Position numbers and translations under genes: made by a program
Notes under the pieces: generated by a model
The model's database searches: none
Told to the model about the DNA's origin: nothing
What the model saw: only the letters and a program-made list of their open reading frames with translations
Shown: one piece after another, positions 36,945 through 47,328 of the stretch
Numbering within the stretch: the first letter of the stretch is position 1
Layout: every line of letters begins with the position of its first letter
Source of the DNA: JBGSMX01 sp963790405
GTDB lineage: Bacteria; Actinomycetota; Coriobacteriia; Anaerosomatales; JAGXFU01
Length of the DNA: 64,000 bases
Assembly (NCBI GenBank): GCA_963790405.1
Contig: CAWBOJ010000003.1
Location: forward strand, 372,001-436,000
Reading direction: 5' to 3'

Positions 36945-39900
36945 ATGCGCACACTTCGTCGCTTCGCGATTCGCCGCGCCATCGCGCTTTGCATGCTCGG
37001 CTGCATCGCGGCACTGCTCGCACTGCCGGTTCTCGCGTACGCAGCGGACAACCTCGTCACCGCCTACAACATCCCCGACTTCTGGATGCAGGGCAGCAAC
37101 GACGAAGCTACTTCTCGGCTAGCGGGGAATACGGCGACGTTGATGGCTGGAGCGGCACGGCCGGTGTCATCGTCAAGTCCCTGACTCCGGAGAACCCGTA
37201 CACGGGTGCGCCCGAGGAGGACTACTACACCTCCTTCGAGGACTTCGCCGCGCGCTCGGGTGGCTCGGTGACGCTCTACACGAGCCCGACGATCAGGTGG
37301 CGATCGAGATCGACTACGTCTGGAGAAGGGGCGCAGAAGACGACCCTCGGCGGTCTTGAGGCCTGGTCGAATATCGGCATGTTCAAGCAGTACGACGGCG
37401 GACTACCCAACTGGTTCCAGACCGCGTGGATCAGTACTGGATTCCCACCGATCGACGGCGGCATCTACGTTGTCGGCGGCGGGTACCGTCGCCGGCGAGG
37501 ACGCCGAGCGAACAGTTCGACTCGATGGTGAACGACGTCGAGTCGGTTCTCGCGTCGCTCCGGTTCAACGCTTCCGGCGCGAGTGCGGGACCCGCGACAC
37601 CCGCGGACGGCGAGGGCTCCTCGCCGTGGCGAACGGTGGTCGGCGGCATCGGAGCTCTGGCTGCAGCGGCGATCGCCATGGCGGGAGCTGCGGCGAGTGC
37701 TCGCGCGAAGAGCGGCGAGCCTGAGCCGGAGCCGGACAAGCCGGTGGGCTACGTGCTGCAGCTTTCCTCGGCACGTCTTACGGTGAGCGAGGAGCATTCG
37801 GCGACTCTCACCATCCAGGCATTCCGGGTGCTTCCGAGCGGGCAATATCAGCCCGCTCCTGAGGCGGGCATCGCTGTCACGCCGTCTGATGGCGTGAGCG
37901 TGGAGCCCTCGAGCGCGTACGGCACGCTCACTGCGGTGGTGTGGCAGACCGGACCGGTCGCGCTGGGTGCAGGCATTGCGATTCAGGCGACTGCTCCGCT
38001 CGGCACGACGCAGGCTATGGTGCGCGTTGCTGCCGCGGGCGTGAGTCGCATCGCCACGCGCTTTGAGCCCGCCGGCAAGCTCGAACTCCGCACAGAAGGC
38101 GAAGACTCGGTCACGCTCGTGGCGGCGATCGAACTCATGGGTGCGGACGCGGATTCCGGCCTCGATCCTGCCACCGTTCGCGCATCGATCGCGTTTGCCG
38201 AGGACTCCGAGTGGCTCGAGATATCTGCCCCCGCCGACTACGAGGACGGCCGCGCGATCACGATGCGGGCATCCCGGCCCGACTCGTCGACCTTTGTGCA
38301 GCCGCCGGAGAGCGCGATGGTGCGCGTGAGTGCGATGGTGGGGGAGCGTCCCCTGACAGAGATGGTCGCCATCACGTTGGCGCGCCTACCGTGGCTCGAC
38401 GCCTCCCCCGACACCGTGTCGCTCGCCGCCGATTCAGGCGTGGGCGCCGAGGTGAACGTGTGGGTCGAGAGCGGAAGTGGCGTGCAGTGGCAGTTCGATA
38501 CCGAGTGGCGCGAGGGTTCGCGGCTGATCGCAACCCCCGATATCGTGTCCACCGGCGCGGCTACGGCCGCACTCACGCTCACCGAAAACGCCGGCGACCG
38601 GCTCGATCCCGCACGCCCGCAGACCGAGGCCACACTCGTGGTGCTCGCCAGGGCCGAGGGTTTCGAGCCGCTCAAGCGCGAGATTCAGGTCATCGTCACG
38701 CAAGAGGGGCTCTTCATCGACCGCACGAACACAGACCCCACGACCGGTGCGTTCCACCTGAAGGCCGACGGTAGCGCTACGCCTGCCGACATCGACGTGC
38801 GGGTCTACGTTCGCGATCCCGCCACCAACACGATCGCGCCCGACATTGCGCTTGCGCAGCAGGTGCAGCTCGAGATCGGTGGCGAGGAGGGGACTCCGGG
38901 TCGCGCTGGCCTGAAGTCAGGCGGTCTGCTGGTTGCGCCTGCGGGTGTGCGCCCGAGCAACGTGCCGAGCGCCACGTTCCGCCTCGGCATTGAGCGGCAG
39001 CTACCCACCGGCGGCGAGGCGCTCCCTGCCACGGTGCGCGCGAGCATTCCTGGCCGAGATGAGCCCGCGTTCAGCGCGCTTGTGCCGCTCCGGCTGCTCG
39101 GCGTGAACACCGATCCCTTCTCGGCAGCGTGGCAGACCGAACTCGACGGCTGTCGCGACGTCATCCAGTTCTACGTGCCTCACGAGTATCAGGAGCGTCT
39201 GCTACGCGTTGGTCAACGAGCGCTCGCTGACCATGGGCGCCGAGGGTCTCTACCTGATGCGCATGCAGCTATGGAGCTTCGCGCACGACCAGCTCGTGAA
39301 AGAAGCGCACGAGTACATGGATTCCGCGTGGTGGATCCAGCAGATCGAGGACACGCTCGACTGGGTCTCATGGTGCGGCGACATCGCGTTTGGCGTGGCA
39401 AGCGGCACGTATCTGGGAGTCGTGGGCGCGGTCGCGATCGGCATGCTCAAGCCGATGCTCGTCTCGGCCATGGAGGTCTGGCTCGCCGGTGGCTCGCTCG
39501 AGGACTGGCTCGCGGCGCAGACCACCATGCTCACCGGAACCGCCGAAGGCATGCTCACCGACCCGGACGTGCTCTCCAAGCTCACCGCCGACAAGAAGGC
39601 GCTCGCGTGGGCGCTGTTCATCGCCTACTACTTCGCCAAGGAACTCTACAACGACCCGAACATGTCCGTAACGAACGCGATGAAGAACGTGGGGAAGCAG
39701 CTGCGCGACGAGGGGCTCATCATGTTCCTTCGCCACATCGCGAACATGAAGTCCGTGCGCGGGCCCAGGGTCGATGGCGGGACTTCGAAGAAGCCGGGCG
39801 CAGCTGATGGGCCGACCAAGAAGCCCGTCGCGTCCGACGGCCCCGATTCGCACAAGCAGCCCGACGCACCCGAGAAGAAGCCCGACGCAGCCGAGAAGAA

Positions 39901-40894
39901 GCCGGATGCACCCGAGAAGAAGCCCGACGCACCCGAGAAGCCGGCGCCCAAGAAGCCCAAGGCCTCACCCAAGGAGCGCGCCGCGGCGATCGCAGATGAC
40001 ATCGCCGCCAAGACCGCCAACGGCGAGCCGCTTGACCGGGCAACCGTCGAGCGCGTCATGGTCGACCCCGATGCCATGCGCGAACTCAAGCGCAGCAACC
40101 CCGAGGCCTGGGCAAAGATCAACGAGACGCGCGCAGAGGTCTACAAGGGTCACGACGCCGATCTCAAGGAGTGGATCGAGAAGAACGTACCGGAGGCCGA
40201 GGGCCGCCAGATCGAAATCCGGAGTGTCGGCACGATAGACGGCGTCGATCGCGACTACCGCGCCGGCTACGTAGTAGAAGGTCCCGACGGGACCAAGCGA
40301 TTCATCGAGCTCAAGAAGGAGACGTGGGCCGGCGAGTCCCAGCGCATATTCGCCAAGGAGACCGGCGGACCCACCGATCCCAAGGGCGCCGCCAAGTGGG
40401 CAAAGGACCACCAGCAGCTCGCAACCGACCAGTACCACGCCGAGGCGAGCGTGGACATGGCCGACCAGGGCACGATTTACAATGAGCAGACCGGCAAGTG
40501 GGAGAAGACCCAGCTCACGCCCAATGCGGACCTCGTCAAGCAGGGCAGATCGACGCTGCTCGACCCCGACGGCTACGGGAAGACCTACGAGAGCAAGGTC
40601 GCCGAAGCGTACTCCGAAGGCAACCACCTCGATGCCTACGCGCAGGCCGACAAGGCGGTGCACTCGTTGGAGTGCGTGCGCGACGGGTACGACATGCAGG
40701 GCTACGATGTGAAGAACCTGCCGCCCAACATCGAGGACGGCATGCGGGTGATCAAGGACGTGCAGAGCGGCGATATCACGCCTGCAGAAGCCGAGGCGCG
40801 ACTCAGAGGCCTCAACTACAAGGGTGGTCTGCCGGATTTCATGGAGAAGGTCTCCGGGCAGTTCGCCGGCTTCAAGTGGGCGAGGAAGAAGTAG
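36945..40894 (+). CDS. Giant exported protein with toxin-like architecture (several frame changes)
   Basis: About 1300 residues after joining pieces. Order: signal peptide (RAIALCMLGCIAALLALPVLAYA); a 160-residue beta-rich domain with SYFSASGEYGDVDGW; a hydrophobic segment (37620-37700); several Ig-like segments with EEHSATLTIQAF and DPATNTIAP; a helical hydrophobic domain around 39230-39720; a KPDAPEK-repeat linker (39860-39950); and a C-terminal domain with a conserved-looking DRDYRAGYVVEGPDGTKRFIELKKE run. Apparent frame changes at about 37112, 37287, 37340, 37482, 37515 and 39195; the last three, and the one at 37340, are +1. Overall plan resembles polymorphic or contact-dependent toxins, but no named toxin domain was recognised. 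Confidence 0.72.
39858..39962 (+). repeat. Tandem KPDAPEK-coding repeat
   Basis: The motif KPDA(P/A)EK occurs about four to five times in a row, encoded by near-identical 21-base units. It forms a flexible linker between the hydrophobic domain and the C-terminal domain. Confidence 0.8.
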
Positions 40895-40962
40895 CACCGG
40901 CGAGGACATGCCGTGTGCAGTGCCGAGTCGTCCCGCACGACGCGCTTCCTGCGGAGGCGCTA

Positions 40963-41892
40963 CTACTCGCTGCCCGAGGATCCCGTCCCGTGGCCCTTGC
41001 CCTCGGCACGATTGTCGTAGAAACGTTGGGTCGGGTATGCGAAGTCGATGTCGTCGTGTCGGGCGAACTCGTCGAGGACGTCTTCCCATATCCGCTGACG
41101 CGTGCCGCGGCGAGCTCGCGGCTCGCACAGGAACCGCATCGTGAGCAGCACGCCACTGTCCTCAACGCTGGTGTAGACGGTCGGCGTGAGTTTGTCGTAG
41201 AAGATCATGTACCGCTCACTGGCCTCGCGCAGGCGCTGCTTGGCCGACTCGCTCAGCTCCTCGGCATCCTGGCATACGATGCCCAGAAGCAGCTCCTTGG
41301 CCTTGCGCCAATCACTCTCGAACGTGAGGAGCACGGGGAGTTCGTCCCAGATGTAGTGGAACCCTCGGCTGTAGTTGATCAGCGGTTCGCGCAGGGTCGT
41401 GCCGCACGGAATGTGCACGATACGACCGGTGCTCTGATCGGCATTCACCCACACGCCGATCTCGAGCAAGGTGAACTGGAAGATGCGAATGTCGATGACG
41501 TCGCCGGCATGCTCGCCGATCTTGATTCGCTCGCCAACGCGAAACGGTCGGCGCCATGCGATGAAGATCCACCCTGCGATGTTCTCGACGAGATCCTTCA
41601 GGGCAATAGCAAGACCGGCCGACAGCAGGCCGAGGTAGGTGGCCAGTGAGCGCACGCCCTCGACCCACAGCGCGCCGATCGCCAGTATCCCGATTCCAAC
41701 GATCGCATAGGTGACGCCTTTGCGAACGCGATAGCGGAGCCGGACTTCCTCGACGCCCCGATTGACCAGGTGAACGGCGGCGGTCCTCAGGACCCACAGT
41801 CCGATGATGATCGCAATCGAAATGAGCAGCTTGGCCCCGGCGTTCGGTACCACTCCGGATACCTGCTGGAAGCGACCCAGGAACTGTTCCAT
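40963..41892 (-). CDS. MscS-type mechanosensitive ion channel
   Basis: 309 residues: about three N-terminal helices, then the MscS pore helix and beta domain with SAGLAIALKDLVENIAGWIFI, and FRVGERIKIGEHAGDVIDIRIFQFTLL. Such channels release solutes during hypo-osmotic shock. The C-terminal cytoplasmic domain is about 110 residues, longer than minimal MscS. No overlap with its neighbours; it faces the toxin-like gene tail to tail. Confidence 0.93.
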   Translation of the reverse strand: MEQFLGRFQQVSGVVPNAGAKLLISIAIIIGLWVLRTAAVHLVNRGVEEVRLRYRVRKGVTYAIVGIGILAIGALWVEGVRSLATYLGLLSAGLAIALKDLVENIAGWIFIAWRRPFRVGERIKIGEHAGDVIDIRIFQFTLLEIGVWVNADQSTGRIVHIPCGTTLREPLINYSRGFHYIWDELPVLLTFESDWRKAKELLLGIVCQDAEELSESAKQRLREASERYMIFYDKLTPTVYTSVEDSGVLLTMRFLCEPRARRGTRQRIWEDVLDEFARHDDIDFAYPTQRFYDNRAEGKGHGTGSSGSE

Positions 41893-42002
41893 TCGCCCAC
41901 CTCACCTGCGCGGTCGACCTTGCCGACAAGCGTACGCTATCTTCCGCGTGGCTTGAAGGTGGACACGTGTGTGCTCTCGGCATCTCCAGCGCGGGAAGTC
42001 GA

Positions 42003-42040
42003 CATACATAGCACTGTCATGTATAGTGCTGCTATGTATG
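42003..42040. promoter_or_regulatory. Candidate PadR operator
   Basis: CATACATAGCA (42003-42013) and TGCTATGTATG (42030-42040) are perfect 11-base inverted repeats with a 16-base spacer, 43 bases before the PadR start. The ATGTAT/ATACAT elements resemble known PadR sites. Confidence 0.75.
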
Positions 42041-42082
42041 ATTCCTTTCCGGGTGCATTCATCCGTCTCGGCAGGTGAGGTC

Positions 42083-42469
42083 ATGGAGATCAACAAGGAC
42101 TTGATAGCCGCTTCTTCAACGCCGATCGTCCTGGCGATCCTGGCCGAAGAGGACAGCTACGGCTACGCCATTCTCCAGCGGGTGCGGGAGCTATCCGGAG
42201 GACACCTCGAGTGGACCGACGGGATGCTCTATCCGGTCCTACATCGACTGTCGCGGCTCGGCTACATCGAGGCGCGGTGGGAAGTCGCGGACAACGGTCG
42301 CCGCCGCAGGTACTACCAGCTCACGTCACAAGGCCGAGACCAGCTGGCCGAGCAGCGCAAGCAGTGGCAGGCCGTGGACGACACGCTACGAGGTATCTGG
42401 AACACGCTCTCCATTTCAGTCCCGGCAAACCAGCTGGCGCCAACCGCGCTATCGCAGCAAGGAGCCTGA
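42083..42469 (+). CDS. PadR family transcriptional regulator
   Basis: 128 residues of the short PadR type: winged helix with PIVLAILAEEDSYGYAILQRVREL and DGMLYPVLHRLSRLGYIEARW. ATG at 42083 follows AGGTGAGG. Three bases separate its stop from the next gene, forming the well-known pair of PadR regulator plus permease-prefix membrane protein. Confidence 0.93.
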   Translation: MEINKDLIAASSTPIVLAILAEEDSYGYAILQRVRELSGGHLEWTDGMLYPVLHRLSRLGYIEARWEVADNGRRRRYYQLTSQGRDQLAEQRKQWQAVDDTLRGIWNTLSISVPANQLAPTALSQQGA

Positions 42470-42472
42470 GCC

Positions 42473-43850
42473 ATGTCGACTGCAGATCGATCCGTTGCCC
42501 TCGAAGAGCAGATAGCCCAGTGGCGGAGCTACCTGCTCCGCAGGCAGGCGATCCATTCCGTTGACGTAGCGGAGCTGGAAGACCACCTGCGCGAGCAAGT
42601 GGCGGGGCTTGTGGACGCCGGACTCGACACGGACGAGGCGTTTCTCGTGGCGGTGAAGCGCATGGGTGACCTCGACGACCTCTCCAGAGAGTTCGCGCGT
42701 GAGCATTCCGAGCGGCTCTGGAAGCAGCTCGTCGTGGTGGATTCGGACGCGGACGAGACGCGAGCGAGCGTCTTGAAGGAAGCCATCGTTGTCTTCTGCC
42801 TCGCCGTGGCAGCTGCTGTGCTCGTCAAACTGCCAGTGCTCTTTGGGATCGATCTTGTCGACGACGGCAGCTTCTACGCCCGCAACTTGAGTCTGTTCGT
42901 GCTGCCCCTGCTGACCGGCTATTTCGTCTGGAAGCGGGGGCTACTCGGCACCGGTGCCGTTCGCTGGCTGTCCGTCGCCTTCGTGGCGGCGCTCGTGTTC
43001 GCGAACTTCTATCCGTTCGACTCGGGGGGCCAGACCGAGGCACTCACCGCCCTGCACCTGCCCATCGCGCTGTGGGTGGCGGTGGTGGGCGTCGCATACG
43101 CCGGTGGTCGCTGGCGCGAGACGGCTGGTCGCATGGACTTCGTTCGCTTCTCCGGTGAGTTGCTCATCTACTACGCCCTTATCGCTCTGGGCGGTGGCGT
43201 TCTCATGGGGTTCACGTCGTTGATCTTCCAGGCCATCGGTGTCGACATCCAGCCCCTCTTCGAGTCGTGGGTCCTACCATGCGGAGCAGCCGGGGCGGTT
43301 CTCGTCGCCTCCTGGTTGGTCGAGGCCAAGCAAAGCGTGATCGAGAATATGGCACCCGTGCTGACGCGCCTGTTCACCCCGATGTTCGCTGTAGTGCTGG
43401 TCACGTTCCTCGGCACCATGTTGTGGACCGGAGCGGGAATCAACATCGAGCGAGAGGTGCTGATCGCCTTCGATCTGCTCCTGGTCATCGTCCTTGCGCT
43501 CCTGCTCTACTCCATTTCCGCCCGGGATCCCCAGTCGTCGCCCGGCGTCTTCGATGTGGTGCAGGTCGTTCTCGTCATCAGTGCGCTCTTGGCCGACGTC
43601 GTAGCTCTGTGGGCCATTGGCGCGCGGATCAGCCGAGTTCGGCTTCACGCCGAACCGGGTGGCCGCGCTCGGCGAGAATGTGATTCTCCTCGTCAACCTC
43701 ACGTGGTCCGCAGTGCTCTACATCCGCTTCCTGAGAGGGCACGGAACGTTCCCGACGATCGAGCGCTGGCAGACGAGGTACATCCCTGTCTACGCCGTGT
43801 GGGCGGCCATCGTCGTGGTCGCGTTTCCGCCGCTGTTCGCGTACGTCTGA
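42473..43850 (+). CDS. Permease-prefix-domain membrane protein, +1 frameshift
   Basis: About 458 residues. The N-terminal 75 residues (LEEQIAQWRSYLLRRQAI ... DDLSREFAREH) form the permease prefix domain 1, a helical module often found with PadR regulators. It is followed by about ten to eleven hydrophobic helices. At about 43625 the frame shifts by one base and continues as SEFGFTPNRVAALGENVI to a TGA at 43850. The function is not established; it may sense or modify the membrane. Confidence 0.82.
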
Positions 43851-43903
43851 CGGGGGAGGGCGCCGGTTCATTCGCACCGAGAAGCTCCCTCGTAGACCGA
43901 TAG

Positions 43904-43946
43904 TAACACGCCAAGTTGCACACTAACATGCGGCGTGTTAGTGTGC
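43904..43946. promoter_or_regulatory. Overlapping inverted repeats in the promoter of the winged-helix/NTase pair
   Basis: TAACACGCC (43904-43912) pairs with GGCGTGTTA (43932-43940), and GCACACTAACA (43918-43928) pairs with TGTTAGTGTGC (43936-43946). The two share TGTTA so only one can form at a time. They end 15 bases before the start codon and are likely operator half-sites of the first gene product. Confidence 0.75.
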
Positions 43947-43961
43947 AGAAGTGATGTTACG

Positions 43962-44972
43962 ATGAGTCGGACGGCAAACACGATGCGAGATCTCGCTGCG
44001 GCCACCGAGCACTACGTGGCGCAGACGCTGCACGCACGTCTCCACCTCGATGCGTGGCCGGCTGCGGCTACGCTGCCGCCGTATTTGCGCACGACCTATC
44101 AGCTCATGCGCGGCAGGCTCGGCGAGACCCCGATCCTCTGGCTCCTGGCCGAGGAGCCGGTCACTCCCAAGACCCTCGAGAAGCACATCGACACGCTTGC
44201 AGCGCATTGGCCCGGGGCGATGGTTGCCGTGTTTCGCGTGTTGCCCGCATACGTGCGGCAACGCCTGATCCAGAAGGGAATCGCATTCGTCGTTCCGGGC
44301 ACGCAGCTCTACCTTCCTGGACTGGGGTTCGACTACCGAGAACGCTCCGCTGCGCCGCGCGAAGAGCGAGAGCATCTCAGGCCATCCGCGCAGCTGCTCT
44401 TGCTCTACCTGCTCTATCGACAAACGGACCGCGCGATGACTCTCAGCGACATCGTGCCGGAGCTCGGCTACACCCTCATGACAGTGAGCCGCGGTGTTGC
44501 GGAACTCGAAGCTGCGGGGCTGGTCGAGACAACGAAAGTGGGTCGCTCCAAGACGGTTCGTCTGGCCAAGACTCCGGACGAGACTTGGGGGGTCGCGCAA
44601 GAGCGCTTGAGCACGCCCGTCGTGCGCACGGTTGCTGTCCCGGCTGCAGCGTGGGGCGATGTCGTCAGGCCGTTCGCGGGACTTTGCGCTCTTGCCGGAT
44701 ACACCATGCTGCAAGGCCCTCCAGGTGCCGTGCGCGCGATTGGGGCTACGAAGGCTCGTGAGCTCGACGTAGCGGATCAAGTCATCAAGGATGCCGAGGA
44801 GTACGTCGCCGAGGATGATGTCGAACGCACGGAGATTTGGGCATACGACCCGACGTTGCTTGCGAGTGGTCCGGCCGTCGATCGACTCTCCCTGTATCTC
44901 ACGTTGCGCGACGATTCTGACGAGCGGGTACAGATGGCGTTGACCGAACTGCTTGAAGGCATGACATGGTAA
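43962..44972 (+). CDS. Winged-helix regulator/antitoxin-like protein
   Basis: 336 residues. A central winged-helix segment (LLYLLYRQTDRAMTLSDIVPEL ... SRGVAELEAAGLVETTKVGRSKTV) is flanked by an N-terminal alpha/beta region and a C-terminal region with EIWAYDP and DERVQMALTEL. The layout resembles AbiEi-like and MarR-like proteins that pair with nucleotidyltransferases. The stop codon overlaps the next start (ATGGTAA), so the two are co-translated, as for toxin-antitoxin pairs. ATG at 43962 chosen by position relative to the operator; an ATG at 43983 is possible. Confidence 0.75.
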   Translation: MSRTANTMRDLAAATEHYVAQTLHARLHLDAWPAAATLPPYLRTTYQLMRGRLGETPILWLLAEEPVTPKTLEKHIDTLAAHWPGAMVAVFRVLPAYVRQRLIQKGIAFVVPGTQLYLPGLGFDYRERSAAPREEREHLRPSAQLLLLYLLYRQTDRAMTLSDIVPELGYTLMTVSRGVAELEAAGLVETTKVGRSKTVRLAKTPDETWGVAQERLSTPVVRTVAVPAAAWGDVVRPFAGLCALAGYTMLQGPPGAVRAIGATKARELDVADQVIKDAEEYVAEDDVERTEIWAYDPTLLASGPAVDRLSLYLTLRDDSDERVQMALTELLEGMTW

Positions 44973-45727
44973 GGGGTCTCCAGCGCTTCCAAGAGCACTT
45001 CGCAGGCCTCGAGGACCGCTATGTGCTCATCGGCGGAGCGGCGATCGACGTGGCGATGGACAACGCGGGTCTCGACTTTCGCGTGACCAAGGATCTGGAC
45101 CTGGTGCTGCTGGTCGAGTCGCTGGACGAGCGGTTCGGCAGCATGTTCTGGGAGTTCGTGAAAGCCGGCGGCTACAGCAACCGTCAGAAGAGCACCGGGA
45201 AGTCGCTTTTCTACCGTTTCCACTCGCCCAGCGATGCGACGTATCCCGTGATGCTCGAGTTGTTCTCCCGAACACCCGATGTCATCACGCTGCCCCCCGA
45301 TGCCGAACTCACACCGCTTCCAATCGCCGAGGAAGTCTCCAGCCTCTCGGCGATACTGCTCGACGACGGCTACTACGAGTTCATTCGCACTGGAGCCCGC
45401 GAAGTGGAGGGTCTGACGGTCCTCGGCCCTGAGCAGCTCATTCCGCTCAAGGCGCGAGCCTGGCTCGATCTCACGGTGCGCCGGGAGAGCGGTGAGCAGG
45501 TGGACGGCAGGGACGTCAAGAAGCATCGCAACGATGTCGTGCGTCTGTATCAGCTGATCGCGCCCGCAGCACGCATTGAACTGCCCGACACGATAGCCGA
45601 GGACGTGCGTGCGTTCCTGGAGCGTGCCCTCGACGCCGGTTTCGATCCGAAGTCAGTCGGGGTACGCGGTGTGAGCGTCGCCGAGGTGATCGAGACGCTG
45701 AGGCGCGTGTACGGGGTGGGGGCTTGA
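44966..45727 (+). CDS. Nucleotidyltransferase, AbiEii/MNT-like (putative toxin)
   Basis: 253 residues. The nucleotidyltransferase core is visible as VLIGGAAIDVAMDNAGLDFR with TKDLDLVL, where the G-G and D-x-D residues bind nucleotide and metal. A downstream segment (GPEQLIPLKARAWLDL ... GRDVKKHRNDVVRLYQL) matches the usual C-terminal part, with KxxxD-type residues. Partners of this type transfer NMP groups to tRNA or other targets to arrest growth in characterised members; here that is inference. Overlaps the winged-helix gene. Confidence 0.8.
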   Translation: MVRGLQRFQEHFAGLEDRYVLIGGAAIDVAMDNAGLDFRVTKDLDLVLLVESLDERFGSMFWEFVKAGGYSNRQKSTGKSLFYRFHSPSDATYPVMLELFSRTPDVITLPPDAELTPLPIAEEVSSLSAILLDDGYYEFIRTGAREVEGLTVLGPEQLIPLKARAWLDLTVRRESGEQVDGRDVKKHRNDVVRLYQLIAPAARIELPDTIAEDVRAFLERALDAGFDPKSVGVRGVSVAEVIETLRRVYGVGA

Positions 45728-45859
45728 TGGGGGAGACCGAGACTGCAGCAATGGTTCCGTGGCTGTCCAGTACGGCACGGATTCGCCAGACGCCAGCATC
45801 TGCGCTGCGGTGGCATGACATAATCGGTTGAACGTGCCACCGAGACATCGGGAGAAGTC

Positions 45860-47227
45860 GTGAAGAGCAGACCGCGAACCCGCAGGGTGATCCTCGGCAT
45901 CCTGCTGGGGCTTGCCGTAATCGGGGCAGGGTACGTGACGCTGTCGCGCTACGAGGCGAGCAGGCCTGCGCTCGACTACACGATGGCCGAGCCCGCCGTG
46001 CAGACTCCGGACGCATTCCCGGACGCCCGATTCGCGGTCATGAGCGACCTGCACTACTACGACACGTCGCTCGGAACGACCGGCGCCGCGTTCGAAGAGG
46101 TGCTCGGCTCGGACCGCAAGCTGCTCAAGGAGACCGCCGAGCTGCTCGATCTCGCGATCGACGACATTCTCGCGTCGGGCGTCGACTTCGTGCTCATCCC
46201 GGGCGACCTCACCAAAGACGGCGAGGTCATCAATCACACGGGAGTTGCCACGGCGCTTGAGCGGTTGAGCGATGCAGGCGTGCAGGCCTACGTCATCCCG
46301 GGCAACCATGATGCGAACAACCCAGAGGCGTTCGAGTTCGACGGCGACGAGGAAGTCCCCGTGGAGGCTCTGACGCAGACGGAGTTCCCGGAGTTCTATC
46401 GCGACTTCGGCTACGGCGAAGCGATTCTCCGCGACGAGAACACCTCAAGCTACGTGGCCGAGCCGGTCGACGGCCTGTGGCTGTTGGCGCTCGACTCGAC
46501 GCGCTCCGAGGAGAACGAGCCGGGCGGCGAGGAGGTCACCGCCGGCGCCTTCACGCAGGAGCAGGTGCAGTGGATCGAGCAGGTCCTGCAAGACGCGCAG
46601 GCCCAGGACAAGACCGTGATCTGCATGATGCATCACGGTGTCGTGGAACATTGGGAGGGCCAGAGCAAGCTTCACCCCGAGTACCTCGTGGAAGACTACC
46701 CGTACGTCGGTGAGCTTCTGGCCTCGCATGGCGTCCGCGTGGTCTTCACCGGCCACTATCACGCTCAGGACATCGCGCGCGCCGACTTCGGCGACAGCGG
46801 CTTCATCTACGACGTCGAGACGGGCTCGCTTGCGACCGCGCCGTGTCCGGTTCGCTACTGCGAGCTCAGCGGGCAGCAGCTGGCGATCGATTCGACGACG
46901 ATCGTCGATGAGCTTCGACCGGGAACCGACTTCGCTTCTGAAGCGCGCGACTTCGTCTTGGCCACCATCGAGTCCGAGGCGTTCGACGTGTCGCGTGGCT
47001 ACTGGGTCTCCGAGAAGGATTCGCGCTACATCGCCGAGCAAGTTGCGCCGGCGTTCGTCGCGCACTACAACGGTGACGAGAATCCCGCCGAGGAGGTCGC
47101 TGTCGACACCGGCGTGCTGAACCTCTGGGGCAAGTTCATCTGGTCGCAGCAGAGCTACGTGGTAGATGGGCTGTGGGTCGACGTCGAGCCAGCCGACAAC
47201 GACGTGGTGCTGGAGCTTGTGGAGTAG
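45860..47227 (+). CDS. Membrane-anchored metallophosphoesterase
   Basis: 455 residues with an N-terminal signal anchor (RRVILGILLGLAVIGAGYVTL) and an extracytoplasmic calcineurin-type domain: MSDLHYYD, PGDLTKDGE, PGNHDANN, MMHHG and TGHYHAQD carry the metal ligands. A C-terminal region of about 120 residues has no clear match. Acts outside the membrane on an unidentified phosphoester. GTG start with GGGAGAAGTC. Confidence 0.9.
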   Translation: MKSRPRTRRVILGILLGLAVIGAGYVTLSRYEASRPALDYTMAEPAVQTPDAFPDARFAVMSDLHYYDTSLGTTGAAFEEVLGSDRKLLKETAELLDLAIDDILASGVDFVLIPGDLTKDGEVINHTGVATALERLSDAGVQAYVIPGNHDANNPEAFEFDGDEEVPVEALTQTEFPEFYRDFGYGEAILRDENTSSYVAEPVDGLWLLALDSTRSEENEPGGEEVTAGAFTQEQVQWIEQVLQDAQAQDKTVICMMHHGVVEHWEGQSKLHPEYLVEDYPYVGELLASHGVRVVFTGHYHAQDIARADFGDSGFIYDVETGSLATAPCPVRYCELSGQQLAIDSTTIVDELRPGTDFASEARDFVLATIESEAFDVSRGYWVSEKDSRYIAEQVAPAFVAHYNGDENPAEEVAVDTGVLNLWGKFIWSQQSYVVDGLWVDVEPADNDVVLELVE

Positions 47228-47247
47228 CGCGGTTCAACCGCATGAAA

Positions 47248-47280
47248 CAGCCCCGGTCACCGAGTAGGTGGCCGGGGCTG
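47248..47280 (+). terminator. Strong GC hairpin after the metallophosphoesterase gene
   Basis: CAGCCCCGGTCACC and GGTGGCCGGGGCTG form a 14-base stem (one G-T pair) around GAGTA, 20 bases after the stop. No long T tract follows. It also lies downstream of the opposing small secreted-peptide gene, so it may serve both. Confidence 0.75.
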
Positions 47281-47328
47281 TGTGCCCCTTTCAGTGCCGC
47301 CGATGTGTAGCGGCCCTGCGCGAAATGC

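Noticed and set aside
39858..39962. CRISPR-like tandem repeat
   Set aside because: Units are 21 bases, in frame and coding without spacers; it is a protein linker repeat.
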